From a bacterium (GTDB lineage: Bacteria; Verrucomicrobiota; Kiritimatiellia; RFP12; UBA1067): a stretch of DNA of 45,456 nucleotides. Under the pieces are notes generated by a model that saw only the letters and a list, made by a program, of their open reading frames with translations, ran no database searches and had not been told where the DNA came from. Below are positions 24,086 to 33,409 of the stretch, in pieces (positions within the stretch are counted from its first letter, which is position 1; each line of letters starts with the position of its first letter). Position numbers and translations under genes: made by a program. The stretch covers positions 1 through 45,456 of the forward strand of contig JAUNMP010000013.1 in assembly GCA_030537465.1 (NCBI GenBank). Direction: 5' to 3'.

Positions 24086-25200
24086 TTTGATTCAGCTTTC
24101 TTGTCCTTCAAATTCTTTTCCTTGGCGGCCTTGCGGAGCTGCTTGAGCTTGGCGCGGATTGCCTTGAGCATGGCGGGGACCTTGTCAAGATCCTTCACGG
24201 ACATTTCCAGAGGACAGAGTCCAGACTTGTCGCGATTGAGGATCTGCGGAACCATCTTGTCCGCCGAGCACGCGATGCCGTATTCCTTCAGAAGGTCTCG
24301 TCCCGGCTCGCACATCAGCGCCGCATGGACGCGCTTGACGCCAAACGAAACGCAGATGGCCGCCGCTGCCTTGCCAATCACCTTGTCGACCACCCAAGCA
24401 CCCTTCACGTCCTCGGGATTGCGATCACAGAGCGTAAGCAGGGGAGAGAGTCCGCGTCCGTTCCCGAGCGTGGCGATCACGCCGTCCTTCACCAGCACCA
24501 CCGCCGCCTCATTCGCGGCGAAAAGCCGTCTCGTCTCCGCCAGAATATCCTCATCGCCCATCGGCTTCACCTCCCGGTGTACTTCAAGCCCCTTCACCGT
24601 CATCGCCGGCAGCGGCCGCGCCGCGCACAGATGCTCGCATGCACCGCAACCGATGCATTTCATCCTGTCGACCGCCGGCACCTTCGGCGCCGAGGGGTCG
24701 TTCTCGACCGTGGACACCATGTAGATCGCATGCACGGGGCAATGACGCGCGCAGGCGTCGCAGGGCACTCCCTCGGTCGCCGCCAGACAGCGGTCCTGAT
24801 GCCAGACCGCATACCCAGCGTGGATGTTACGCTTGCGCGCCGGCGTCACTGGGCGGATCGCCCCCGTGGGACACACCTCGCCACACGTCGTGCACTCGGG
24901 GCGACAGTAGCCGTGTTCAAAGCCCATCTCCGGCTGCAGGGCGCGCTTGGGGTCCCGTGATGCCCGAAGCACGTGATTCGGGCACTGCTGCACACAGAGC
25001 TGGCATCCCACGCACTTGAGCTTGAAATTGTCGAGGCTACCCGCACCTGGCGGTACAACCGGCGTTTCGCGATCGGGCACTCCAGGAGGCAATACAGATG
25101 CCACGCCTCCGTCAAAGACCTTCTCCTCGTCTGTCGCCAATACCACGCCCGCGGCCAATCCCGCACCGACCAGAAACCCCCTGCGATTCACTTCGACCAT
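24082..25200 (-). CDS. Tat-exported NapG-like 4x[4Fe-4S] ferredoxin fused to DUF1893
   Basis: A 372-residue predicted electron carrier. A Tat signal (NRRGFLVGAG, residues 5-14) leads into four [4Fe-4S] sites in the NapG/MauM arrangement. The cysteines are 63/66/69/73, a second set around 99-110 (CTTCGEVCP), 138/147/150/154, and 182/185/188/192. Residues of about 233-345 form a DUF1893 domain (VLVKDGVIATL, WVVDKVIGKAAA, ILNRDKSGLCPLE), a deaminase-like fold of unknown role. The tail is lysine-rich. NapG proteins take electrons from membrane NapH, and a NapH-like gene lies directly upstream, overlapping by 13 bases. The fusion is unusual. The final acceptor is unknown. Confidence 0.82.
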   Translation of the reverse strand: MVEVNRRGFLVGAGLAAGVVLATDEEKVFDGGVASVLPPGVPDRETPVVPPGAGSLDNFKLKCVGCQLCVQQCPNHVLRASRDPKRALQPEMGFEHGYCRPECTTCGEVCPTGAIRPVTPARKRNIHAGYAVWHQDRCLAATEGVPCDACARHCPVHAIYMVSTVENDPSAPKVPAVDRMKCIGCGACEHLCAARPLPAMTVKGLEVHREVKPMGDEDILAETRRLFAANEAAVVLVKDGVIATLGNGRGLSPLLTLCDRNPEDVKGAWVVDKVIGKAAAAICVSFGVKRVHAALMCEPGRDLLKEYGIACSADKMVPQILNRDKSGLCPLEMSVKDLDKVPAMLKAIRAKLKQLRKAAKEKNLKDKKAESK

Positions 25201-26024
25201 GTGAGAGCTCCCTTCCCGCAGACCGCGCCACAGTCGAAGCACGCCACGCACTTCGAACGATCGATCGTCCCGTTCGCGACATCGATGCACTGCGCCTTGC
25301 ATGCGCGGGCGCAGAGTCCGCACTTCACGCACTTCGACGAATCGATCACCGGCTTCGTCAACGACACCTTGGACGCGTAGCCCAGCAGCGTCCCCACCGG
25401 ACACACCGCGTTGCACCAGAGGCGCCCCTTCCACACCGCCAGCACCGCGACAAGCGCGAGAACGCCCGCGGACACCACGATCACCGTCGTCGCGGGCATA
25501 ACGACCTCCACCGCATGGAAGGCGTAGCTCGCATGGCGCTCCGCCCACTCGGCAAGCTCGTTGTTTCCAAGGCGGACGAGAGGTGCGAGCAGAGCGGATG
25601 CGGCGCGGCCGTAGATCGCATAGGGCTCCAGCCACTGGAAGTGCAGACCCAGAAAACCTCCCCCCAGGAAGATTGCCGCAAGGGAACCGCGGAGGCATTC
25701 GCGGACAACGCGGGTCTTCGAGGTCTCAGCCTCAGCAGAGAACCTGAAGCCGAAGAGTCGACGGAAGAAGATCAACACGTCCTGGAAGATTCCAAGCGGA
25801 CAGACCACCGAGCAGTAAACGCGGCCGAAAAGCAGCGTGCAGGCGAGAACCGAGGCGATCGTCGCCAGAGACAACGCGAGGATTGATGGCCAGAACTGGA
25901 GTTTCGCCGTCCAGCCGAACCAGGCCGCGGCCGTGCCCGTGAAGTCCAGGAACACCGCGGTGAGCGCCAGCAGCGAAAACGCCGCAAGGGCGATGCGAAG
26001 ACGTCTGAGATTACGCACGGCCAT
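25188..26024 (-). CDS. NapH-like membrane polyferredoxin
   Basis: An inner-membrane iron-sulfur protein of about 278 residues with four to six transmembrane helices. The two CxxxCP motifs typical of NapH/CcoG-type proteins (YCSVVCPLGIFQD, WCNAVCPVGTLLG) follow membrane segments. The C-terminus carries two [4Fe-4S] sites (CVKCGLCARAC and CVACFDCGAVC). NapH proteins oxidise quinol and pass electrons to NapG. The gene overlaps both neighbours (14 and 13 bases). The start is uncertain: the ATG at 26024 is very close to AGGAGG, while a GTG at 26018 has ideal spacing. No nitrate reductase genes are present. Confidence 0.83.
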   Translation of the reverse strand: MAVRNLRRLRIALAAFSLLALTAVFLDFTGTAAAWFGWTAKLQFWPSILALSLATIASVLACTLLFGRVYCSVVCPLGIFQDVLIFFRRLFGFRFSAEAETSKTRVVRECLRGSLAAIFLGGGFLGLHFQWLEPYAIYGRAASALLAPLVRLGNNELAEWAERHASYAFHAVEVVMPATTVIVVSAGVLALVAVLAVWKGRLWCNAVCPVGTLLGYASKVSLTKPVIDSSKCVKCGLCARACKAQCIDVANGTIDRSKCVACFDCGAVCGKGALTWSK

Positions 26025-27342
26025 TCCTCCTGAGTTTCTCGACGAAGGCATCCACCTTGCGAATCATCGCCGGAATGTCGATGGACTGCGGACAGTGCGG
26101 CGCGCAGCGTCCACACCCCGTGCAGCGTTCTGCACGGCGGAGCTTGGGGATGGCACGCTCGTAATCGATGAGAAACCGGCGACGACGCTCCGCATAGTCG
26201 GGATCGGACGGATCGTCCGGCATACGGTCCTCGGTGAGCGCCGTGTTCCAGCAGGCGAAGAGACCGGGGATGTCGAGCCCGTAGGGACAGGGCATGCAGT
26301 AGTCGCAGCCCGTGCAGGGAATCGAGTCATCGCTCAGAAAGGCGCGCGCCGCGCGCTCAAGCGCAAGTTTCTCCTTGTCGTCCAGCGGCTTCAGCGGCGA
26401 GTAGGTCTTGACGTTCTCTTCTATGTGCTCAAGGTACGTCATACCGCTCAGCACGGTGAGGACGCCGGGGGGCGAGCCCGCGAAACGGAAGGACCAGTTG
26501 GCAGGCGTGGCCGCCGCATCAATCGGCGTGAGCTTGCGCTGCACGTTGTAGTTGAACTTCGCGAGGCGGCCTCCGAGCAACGGCTCCATCACCACCACGG
26601 GGATGTTCCTCTCGGCGCAGAGATTGTAGAGCGTCTCGGCATTCACGTTACGGGGATTGACCTCCTTCGCGTGGTGCCAGTCCACGAAGTTGAGCTGAAT
26701 CTGCACGAAGTCCCAGTGCACCCTGTCGTGCATTTCGAGCGCATGGCGAAACACCGCCTCACTGCCGTGGAACGAGAAGCCCAGATTGCGGATACGACCT
26801 GCTTCGCGCTCCTTCATCAGGAAGTCGAGCATGCCGTTGTCGATGAACCGTGCGTTGAAGAGCTTCATCGCATCCTTGCCGCCCCCGCCGATCGAGTGGA
26901 GCAGATAGAAGTCGATGTGGTCCGTGCGCAGCAGGCGGAAGGACTCCTCGTACATGCCCTTCGCGGCCTCAAACGGGTGGAACTTCGCGTTGAAGTTCGA
27001 AAGCTTGGTCGCAACCAACCACTTGTCGCGGGGATGCTTCGCGAGGCAATCGCCCAGCACCTTCTCGGATTCGCCGCGGCAGTAGACCGGAGACGTGTCG
27101 AAGTAGTTCACGCCGTGTTCGATGCAGTAATCGATCTGGCGCTGGACCTGCGGGAGGGCGATCGGCGCATTGGACCCGCCACGGTTCGTGTTGGCGTGGC
27201 TGCCGTCGATCGTGGGATAACGCATGGCCCCAAAGCCCAGCAGACTCACCTGCTCACCGTGCCCCCCCCGCCGTGTCGTGATGCCGGCGGGAGCTGAGAC
27301 GGGAGGATTCACCAACGATGCGAAGAAGGCCCTGCGGTTCAT
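26011..27342 (-). CDS. Tat-type aldo/keto reductase with C-terminal ferredoxin domain
   Basis: A 443-residue protein. A short twin-arginine start (MNRRAFFASL) precedes an aldo/keto reductase barrel with the full catalytic set D82, Y87, K113 and H149. The C-terminal part has two [4Fe-4S] sites (CTGCDYCMPCPYGLDIP and CTGCGRCAPHCPQSIDIP). Such fusions are common in anaerobes, but their substrates are mostly unknown. The NAD(P)H-binding barrel is hard to reconcile with export, so the Tat reading needs caution because the hydrophobic part is short. The ATG at 27342 lies 2 bases behind the ligase stop; a TTG two codons earlier is less likely. It forms a module with the two genes after it. Confidence 0.83.
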   Translation of the reverse strand: MNRRAFFASLVNPPVSAPAGITTRRGGHGEQVSLLGFGAMRYPTIDGSHANTNRGGSNAPIALPQVQRQIDYCIEHGVNYFDTSPVYCRGESEKVLGDCLAKHPRDKWLVATKLSNFNAKFHPFEAAKGMYEESFRLLRTDHIDFYLLHSIGGGGKDAMKLFNARFIDNGMLDFLMKEREAGRIRNLGFSFHGSEAVFRHALEMHDRVHWDFVQIQLNFVDWHHAKEVNPRNVNAETLYNLCAERNIPVVVMEPLLGGRLAKFNYNVQRKLTPIDAAATPANWSFRFAGSPPGVLTVLSGMTYLEHIEENVKTYSPLKPLDDKEKLALERAARAFLSDDSIPCTGCDYCMPCPYGLDIPGLFACWNTALTEDRMPDDPSDPDYAERRRRFLIDYERAIPKLRRAERCTGCGRCAPHCPQSIDIPAMIRKVDAFVEKLRRNGRA

Positions 27343-27344
27343 GG

Positions 27345-28886
27345 TCAACGCCCTTCCGAGACTTCACGCGGGATGTAGCCCTCGGCACAGGCCAGAGACA
27401 CGAGGAACATCGAGAGCACCGAGGCACTTCGCATCGGGCAGTCGCCACAAGCGTGAATGATCAACGCAAGGTCGCCTATGAGAATCCAGAACGCCCCGGC
27501 AGGCAGGCAGTAGATCGCGCGCGGCCGCGGCGGAGCCTTGTCCGCCTTCATGAAGCGCGCAGCACGATAGAGTCGATACCAGTCACGGAAGACCGGATAG
27601 ACCAACGCCAGGACGATGCACAACAGCAGGAACGCGCCGATTGCGCCATGTTCGCAGAGGAACTGCAGGTGGTCATTGTGAACGTTGGCACCACCCACTG
27701 TCTGCAGCTGCTTCAATTCGTCATCCTGCAGATAGGAGAGGCAGAAATGCTTGTAGCCCCAACCTCCAACGCCGAAGAACGGATAGTCCTTGAAGATCGC
27801 AGCCGCGACGCGCGTGTGGTACTGGGCCTTGCCGGACACACGGTCCAAGACGCCAAACGAATCAATCGTCGCGAGTTCCTTGTTGAGATCAGGCGGTGCG
27901 AAGACCGAGACGAGCAGCAGGAAGAACAGCGCCCCACCCAGCGCGAACGCGGCATGCCGCACCCGACGCGCACGCTCGTGGCGCGAAAACAGCAGAGACA
28001 GGACGTAGTAGACAAAGGCCGAACCGGCGAGAACAAACAGGCACATCAACGCGGCACGACTGAGCGTGCACAGCACGCCGAAGAAGATCAGCGTGGCCGG
28101 GATGAGCGGATAGTGCGCACGCAGCCAGCGGTTCAGGGCCTGCTCCTTCAAGGACATCGTCTTGTCGACCTTGGGCAGCGCCGCAACTTCAGCCACTCGG
28201 TGCTGCCACACTCCGATCGCAAACGCAAAAGCCATCACGAAGAAGGCTCCGGCCATGTTCGGATAGGAGAAGACAGAGAAGAAATGAACCTTCAGCGGCA
28301 CTTTGCCCCAGAGCGGCGCCACAGCTCCGCTTCCCTGCTGAATGAACCCTAGTACGGCCAGTGCCGCCGCGTTCCACACCAGCATCTCCATCAACACCCG
28401 CTTGCCCTGGCGAGAGAGCGAATGCTTCGCCGCCAGCATCCCCATGAACGCCGGCAGGAACCAGAGAAGCACCGTAAAATGCTCCTGCAAGTTCACGCAG
28501 AACGGCGCAAACGGCACCGGCGGCTTGGCAACATCCTCAACGGGCAGTCCCGTGGCTGAGGCGATCTTCATGATCTGCGGATAGTCGCACGCCAGGCAAA
28601 GGCCATGGTTCACGAACGGAACAAGAAGCACAAGCAGGAAGAGCAGCGTGAAATAGAAGAGTGGGTCCCGACGGAGACCACGCCAGGAACGCCGACGTGC
28701 AGAGACGGCATCCTCAAATGGACGACGCTGCGGGAAGAACAGCATTCCCTCGAAGAGGAACGCGAGCAACCACGGAAGCGTCGGCAGGAGAGAATCTGCT
28801 CGCAAACCTCCGCAGAGCCACGCGCATGCGGCGATCGCGAGGAAGACAAGCAAGACCGCCAGGTTTCTGAAGAGCACATCAATCAT
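27345..28886 (-). CDS. O-antigen ligase/polymerase-like membrane protein (paralogue 1)
   Basis: A 513-residue membrane protein with about 10-12 hydrophobic segments and the Wzy_C signature in a large loop: RVSGKAQYHTRVAAAIFKDY, GVGGWGYKHF and NVHNDHLQFLCEHG. Family members join O-antigen or other glycans to lipid A, or polymerise glycan units, on the periplasmic face. It is clearly a paralogue of 38272-39789. Both have CxxCD and PFC cysteine motifs before the third third of the protein and GDCP near the C-terminus. It starts 3 bases behind ispG. The glycan it handles is unknown. Confidence 0.82.
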   Translation of the reverse strand: MIDVLFRNLAVLLVFLAIAACAWLCGGLRADSLLPTLPWLLAFLFEGMLFFPQRRPFEDAVSARRRSWRGLRRDPLFYFTLLFLLVLLVPFVNHGLCLACDYPQIMKIASATGLPVEDVAKPPVPFAPFCVNLQEHFTVLLWFLPAFMGMLAAKHSLSRQGKRVLMEMLVWNAAALAVLGFIQQGSGAVAPLWGKVPLKVHFFSVFSYPNMAGAFFVMAFAFAIGVWQHRVAEVAALPKVDKTMSLKEQALNRWLRAHYPLIPATLIFFGVLCTLSRAALMCLFVLAGSAFVYYVLSLLFSRHERARRVRHAAFALGGALFFLLLVSVFAPPDLNKELATIDSFGVLDRVSGKAQYHTRVAAAIFKDYPFFGVGGWGYKHFCLSYLQDDELKQLQTVGGANVHNDHLQFLCEHGAIGAFLLLCIVLALVYPVFRDWYRLYRAARFMKADKAPPRPRAIYCLPAGAFWILIGDLALIIHACGDCPMRSASVLSMFLVSLACAEGYIPREVSEGR

Positions 28887-28889
28887 GTT

Positions 28890-29981
28890 TCACCCTTTCA
28901 CTGCATCACAACCAAGATTCCGCACGACCGCAAGAACGGACTCAACGGCCTCCGTCGGCGCGACCTTGCCGGTCGGCTGCCCCCGGACATAAAGGAGGAA
29001 TTCCCCTTCGCCGCCACAAAGCGCGACATCGGCATCCCGTGCTTCACCTGGACCATTCACGGCGCACCCCATCACGGCGACACGCGGAAGAACCAATCCT
29101 GGAGTCTGGCGTAGAAGACGGTCTAGAGCCTGCTCCACCTCTACGGCAATCGTGCGAACGTCCACCTTTGTACGCCCACAGGTGGGGCAGCTCGTCACCG
29201 AGGCCCCCGATGCACGCAGTCCAAGCGCGCGCAGGATCTCGAGTCCGACCTTCACCTCGCGCTCAGGGGCATCCGTGAGCGACACGCGGATCGTGTCGCC
29301 AACCCCCTCCGCGAGCAGAATGCCGAGTGCGACGCTTGACCGAACCGTGCCCGGCACAAAGGTCCCTGCTTCTGTCACACCGAGATGCAACGGACAATCT
29401 GTCCGTTCCGCGAGCAGACGATAGGCCGCAAGCGTCCGCGGGACATCGCTTGCCTTCACCGAGACGGCGATGTCCTGAAAACCCTCGTCCTCCAGCAACC
29501 GCACATGCCGAAGCGCACTCTCCACGAGGGCCTCGGCCGTGGCGGAACCATATTTAGCAAGCACGTCCCGTTCCAGGGAACCTCCGTTCACACCCACGCG
29601 GATCGGAATGCCCTTCTCCTTCGCCGCCCGCGCGACGGCCTGCACGTTGGCGCAGCCACCGATGTTTCCAGGATTGAGACGAAGGGCATCGGCCCCCGCC
29701 TCGATCGACGCAAGGGCGCAGCGGTAGTCGAAGTGGATGTCTGCCACCAACGGCACTGGACTCCGCCGACGGACTTCACCCAAAATACGCGCAGCCTCAA
29801 GATCCGGCACTGTGAGCCGGACGAGATCTGCCCCCGCCTCGGCACAGCGAAGGACCTGTACCGCCAACGCCTCGGCATCATGTGGATCTGCCGTCGTCAT
29901 CGTCTGCACGGAGACAGGCGCACCGCCCCCCAGGAGCAGTGAGCCGATCCTCAGCTGACGAGTCTGGGCGCGAACGGTCAT
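28890..29981 (-). CDS. ispG: 4-hydroxy-3-methylbut-2-enyl diphosphate synthase
   Basis: The iron-sulfur enzyme of the penultimate MEP isoprenoid step, converting MEcPP to HMBPP. The 363 residues have the barrel start VSVQTMTTADPHD, VADIHFDYR and LRLNPGNIGG. The [4Fe-4S] ligands are C265 and C268 in SCPTCGRTKVD and C306 with a glutamate in MGCAVNGPGEA. The length is typical of the short bacterial form. The start overlaps the rseP stop as ATGA. Its electrons must come from a ferredoxin or flavodoxin. Confidence 0.97.
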   Translation of the reverse strand: MTVRAQTRQLRIGSLLLGGGAPVSVQTMTTADPHDAEALAVQVLRCAEAGADLVRLTVPDLEAARILGEVRRRSPVPLVADIHFDYRCALASIEAGADALRLNPGNIGGCANVQAVARAAKEKGIPIRVGVNGGSLERDVLAKYGSATAEALVESALRHVRLLEDEGFQDIAVSVKASDVPRTLAAYRLLAERTDCPLHLGVTEAGTFVPGTVRSSVALGILLAEGVGDTIRVSLTDAPEREVKVGLEILRALGLRASGASVTSCPTCGRTKVDVRTIAVEVEQALDRLLRQTPGLVLPRVAVMGCAVNGPGEARDADVALCGGEGEFLLYVRGQPTGKVAPTEAVESVLAVVRNLGCDAVKG

Positions 29982-31405
29982 TTGTTCTTCAAGTCAAAGG
30001 CGGGACGGAAGTTCTTGATTGCCTGATACCTCTGCTCCAACTTCTGCAAAGCCCGTTCGTGTCGGTCCGTTGCCGCACTGATCCGCACACCACGGTTAAC
30101 GTCGCGAAACACCAAGAAGATCATCAGACCGAGGAACAGAAACATAAAGCCCATCGAAAGACCGTCGACAAACTTCTTCGGAGGCTTGCAACGGAAGAGA
30201 AGCTCGAAGAGAGCGAAGAGGATGAGTCCTCCATCTAGCACGGGAATCGGCAGCAGATTGAGGATCGCGAGGTTCACGTCGACGAAGCGGAGGAATCCGA
30301 AGGCATCCCAGATGTTTCGCCGCACCTGCTTGTAGAGCACCTGGGCGATCATCACCGGACCACCAAGCGCCCCGGCGACGGCCTTCGTCTCCTTGGGAGT
30401 CACCAATCCTTTAAGGACGCGGAAGATCTGCCCCGCGTCACACTTGAGCTGTTCCACGGGGCTGCGGGCCGGCATCCACGAGGACGCGGCCTCCAGGCGC
30501 ATCGACTCAAAGCCGACAAGCGGACGCCCCGCCTCCGCATCGAATTCCGCGGAGAGCTTCAGCGTGAGGTTCGTGCCGCCACGCAGCACCCCCAGATCCA
30601 GCTCGCCCGCGCCGCGCCGCTTGATTTCCGCGCGCATCTCCGCGAACGTCTCGACCTTCACGTCACCAACCGACGTGATCAGGTCGCCCGTCAGCAGCCC
30701 CGCGCGCTCGGCCGGTTTCCCCGCGACCACTTCGCCGACATAGGGCGCGTAGGAAGCCTCGGCATCCAGCAGATAGGCGTCCAGCACCTCGCTGTGCGCC
30801 GCCGTCATGAGATTCGTCACCTCGACGCCGCCGCGACGGACCACGACCGGCACCTCGCGCCCCCCCGTCAGCGCGACGGCAACGGCGACATCGTTCCAGG
30901 CCCGCACCTCCTGTCCATCCACCGAGAGCACGCGGTCGCCCTCCTGAAGTCCCCCCTTCTCCGCCTGCCCTCCGGGAACCGTGATCCCGACGACAGGCGG
31001 CACCTCGCCAAACCGCGCACCGGGAGCGACCGAGAGCACAAGCGCGAGCACCACGGCCAGAACGATGTTGCCGAAGGGCCCCGCGAACGCGACGACGATG
31101 CGCTTCCAGGCACTGATCTCCTGGAGCGTCTCCCCCTTCTCCGTCCCTCCCTGAAGCGCATCCGTGCCCTCGGGGTCCAGCTGCGGCAATGCCACATATC
31201 CGCCAAACGGAATCGCGGAGAAACGGTATTCGACACCCCCGATCGTCTTCTTCCAGAGGGCGGGGCCAAAACCAATCGAAAAGCGGTCCACGCGAAGTCC
31301 AAGAATCCGGGCAGCAAGGAAGTGACCGAACTCGTGGATGAAGACCGCAAACGAGAAGAGGAACACGCAGGCGACGATGGCGAGAACTGTAATCAGGATT
31401 TCCAT
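29978..31405 (-). CDS. rseP: Site-2 intramembrane zinc metalloprotease RseP
   Basis: A 475-residue inner-membrane protease that cuts anti-sigma factors and signal-peptide remnants within the membrane. The zinc motif HEFGH lies at residues 24-28 of the first helix, and the third ligand lies in NLLPIPVLDGG near the C-terminus. Two PDZ domains occupy the periplasmic middle (GGQAEKGGLQEGDRVLSVDG and GKPAERAGLLTGDLI). The ATG at 31405 overlaps the dxr end by 13 bases. The dxr-rseP order is common in bacteria. Confidence 0.95.
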   Translation of the reverse strand: MEILITVLAIVACVFLFSFAVFIHEFGHFLAARILGLRVDRFSIGFGPALWKKTIGGVEYRFSAIPFGGYVALPQLDPEGTDALQGGTEKGETLQEISAWKRIVVAFAGPFGNIVLAVVLALVLSVAPGARFGEVPPVVGITVPGGQAEKGGLQEGDRVLSVDGQEVRAWNDVAVAVALTGGREVPVVVRRGGVEVTNLMTAAHSEVLDAYLLDAEASYAPYVGEVVAGKPAERAGLLTGDLITSVGDVKVETFAEMRAEIKRRGAGELDLGVLRGGTNLTLKLSAEFDAEAGRPLVGFESMRLEAASSWMPARSPVEQLKCDAGQIFRVLKGLVTPKETKAVAGALGGPVMIAQVLYKQVRRNIWDAFGFLRFVDVNLAILNLLPIPVLDGGLILFALFELLFRCKPPKKFVDGLSMGFMFLFLGLMIFLVFRDVNRGVRISAATDRHERALQKLEQRYQAIKNFRPAFDLKNK

Positions 31406-32469
31406 TCTTGAGCAAACCTTCTTGCGGCCGCATCGGCGGCCAGGATGTTGTGGACCGAATCGCACGGGAGATCGGGCGACTCGAGGACCGCGGCCTCGAC
31501 GAGGCGCGGAATGTCAGTAAAGCGGATGTGCCCCGCAAGGAACCGCGAGACGGCGACTTCGTCCGCCGCGCTGAGCGCCGCGGGTTTCACGCCTCCCTCT
31601 CGAGAAACGTCCTTCACCAGGCGCAGACAGGGGAATCGAACCTCGTCGATCCGACGGAACGTAAGCGCCCCCAGGGCGACAAGGTCCAGCGGACGGCGTT
31701 CGGCCGCCAGACGGTCGGGCCAGGAAAGCGCATACTGGATCGGCACACGCATATCGGGCGGGGAGAGCTGGGCAAGCGTCGCGCCATCCGTGAACGTCAC
31801 GAGCGAATGGACGACTGACTCGGGATGCACCACGACGTCGACGCGGTCCGGAGGGATGCCAAAGAAGGCACTCGCCTCCAGAATCTCGAAGCCCTTGTTC
31901 ATCATCGTGGCGGAATCGACCGTCACCTTGGGCCCCATCTTCCACCGCGGGTGGCGCAAAGCCTGCTGCGGCGTGACGGCGTCAAGCTTCGTCGGGCCAT
32001 CAAGGAAAGGTCCGCCGCTGGCCGTCAGCGTGAGACGGGCGATTTCCTGCTCGCCCCGCCCCTGAAGACACTGGAAGATCGCGGAGTGTTCGCTGTCGAC
32101 CGGAATCAGGCGCGCCCCCGACGCGCGCGCGTAGGAAAGGACGAGGGCACCCGCCGCCACCATCACCTCTTTTGTGGCGAGCGCGACGTCTATGCCCTTC
32201 TTCAGCGCGGAAAGTGTCGGCGCGAGCCCCGAAAGCCCAACCGTGGCGACAAGAACCAGGTCCGCCTCCGTCTCCTCGACGGCACGCACCGCGGCATCCT
32301 CGCCACAGTAGACCCTCGCGTTGAATTCCCGACCAAGCCGTTCGGCCTGCACCTGTCTCGAACGAGCCGCCAGCGCGACGATGCGAAACGCCTCCGGGTG
32401 CGTACGAACCACATCGCACACACTCGAACCAATGGAGCCCGTGGCACCCAGAAGGACGATTCGTTTCAA
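31393..32469 (-). CDS. dxr: 1-deoxy-D-xylulose 5-phosphate reductoisomerase
   Basis: The committed step of the MEP pathway, converting DXP to MEP with NADPH. The NADPH motif GATGSIGSS lies at residues 8-16. Metal and substrate residues are in VDSEHSAIFQCL, SGGPF, HPRWKMG, DSATMMNKGFEILEA and HPESVVHS. At 358 residues it is at the short end for the family. The start is a TTG at 32469, chosen because MKRIVLLGATGSIG is the usual N-terminus and GAGGCGG lies upstream. No in-frame ATG is suitable. Confidence 0.96.
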   Translation of the reverse strand: MKRIVLLGATGSIGSSVCDVVRTHPEAFRIVALAARSRQVQAERLGREFNARVYCGEDAAVRAVEETEADLVLVATVGLSGLAPTLSALKKGIDVALATKEVMVAAGALVLSYARASGARLIPVDSEHSAIFQCLQGRGEQEIARLTLTASGGPFLDGPTKLDAVTPQQALRHPRWKMGPKVTVDSATMMNKGFEILEASAFFGIPPDRVDVVVHPESVVHSLVTFTDGATLAQLSPPDMRVPIQYALSWPDRLAAERRPLDLVALGALTFRRIDEVRFPCLRLVKDVSREGGVKPAALSAADEVAVSRFLAGHIRFTDIPRLVEAAVLESPDLPCDSVHNILAADAAARRFAQEWKS

Positions 32470-32483
32470 CGGACGCTACCGCC

Positions 32484-33377
32484 TCAGGCCTCGGCGGCCT
32501 TCATGAGCGCCTTGAAGTAGCCGACGGACTCGGCGACGTCGTCGATCTTGACACCAGGCTTGACGCCCTTGGCCGGGAACGACTCGTATTCCAGCGAACA
32601 GCAACCCGTGTAGCCGACCTCGCAGAGAGCCTTGATGACCTCCGGGATGTTCATGTCGCCATGGGGCATCGGCATCGCGAGGTTCTTCTTCGCGTCGAAC
32701 TTCACGTTCTTCACGTGCATGTCGAAGATACGCGTATGAAGCTTGCGGATGGAGTCGGCTGGATCGAGCCCCGCGCGGAAGTTGTGACCGATGTCGAGGC
32801 AGAGGCCCACACGCGGATCCAGGTCCTTCACCATCTCGAAGGCACTGTCGCCCGTGGGGAAGCAGTAGGGAATGTCCGGCCCATGGTTGTGAATCGCCAC
32901 TTGGATGTCGTACTCCTTGCAGAGACCGTCAAGAACCTCGCAGCAGGCACGGCTCGCGCAACGTTGCTTCTTTCCGTTGACCATGCCGTCCTCGTAGGGC
33001 ACGGCTACCAGAACCTTCACTCCGACGGCCTTGGCATAGTCGAAGTACTTGCGCGCCTCCTCCTTCTTGAGGTAGATCGGCCCAACGCCGTATCCCGTCA
33101 CACCATGGTCGGCGCACTTCTGGTGGAACGTCTTGATTTCGGCGGCGGAGGCGGAATAGGGCAGATGGAAGTTCTTGATGCACAGGTTGTGCACGTCCAG
33201 CTGCTTCATGTAGGCAAGCGTCTCGTCGATCGTGCAGCGATGGAACGAGTAGCCGGCAATGCCGAACTTGAAGGGAACCTTTCCAGAAGCACAGTCCGAA
33301 CCCGAGCAAAACGAACGGCAGCCGGCCGCCAGAAGCGCCAGCGATCCCGCACCGAGGAACATACGGCGGTTAATCAT
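32484..33377 (-). CDS. Exported sugar phosphate isomerase/epimerase-like TIM barrel protein
   Basis: A 297-residue protein of the xylose-isomerase-like barrel family. The N-terminus MINRRMFLGAGSLALLAAGC combines twin arginines with a lipobox-like end at Cys20, so Tat export and lipid anchoring are likely. The barrel has metal-site candidates in IHNHG, LCLDIGHN, HVKNVKF and SLEYE. Relatives act on sugars or inositol derivatives. The substrate is unknown. It is the first gene of the long operon with dxr. A TATAAT promoter and an AAGGAG site lie upstream. Confidence 0.8.
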   Translation of the reverse strand: MINRRMFLGAGSLALLAAGCRSFCSGSDCASGKVPFKFGIAGYSFHRCTIDETLAYMKQLDVHNLCIKNFHLPYSASAAEIKTFHQKCADHGVTGYGVGPIYLKKEEARKYFDYAKAVGVKVLVAVPYEDGMVNGKKQRCASRACCEVLDGLCKEYDIQVAIHNHGPDIPYCFPTGDSAFEMVKDLDPRVGLCLDIGHNFRAGLDPADSIRKLHTRIFDMHVKNVKFDAKKNLAMPMPHGDMNIPEVIKALCEVGYTGCCSLEYESFPAKGVKPGVKIDDVAESVGYFKALMKAAEA

Positions 33378-33409
33378 CTCTCTTCTCCTTTGGAAATCAA
33401 TTAGGGCAG

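Noticed and set aside
24082-26024. NapG/NapH pair considered as part of a periplasmic nitrate reductase operon
   Set aside because: No NapA, NapB, NapC or NapD is present; the neighbours are an aldo/keto reductase and a lysA-type gene.
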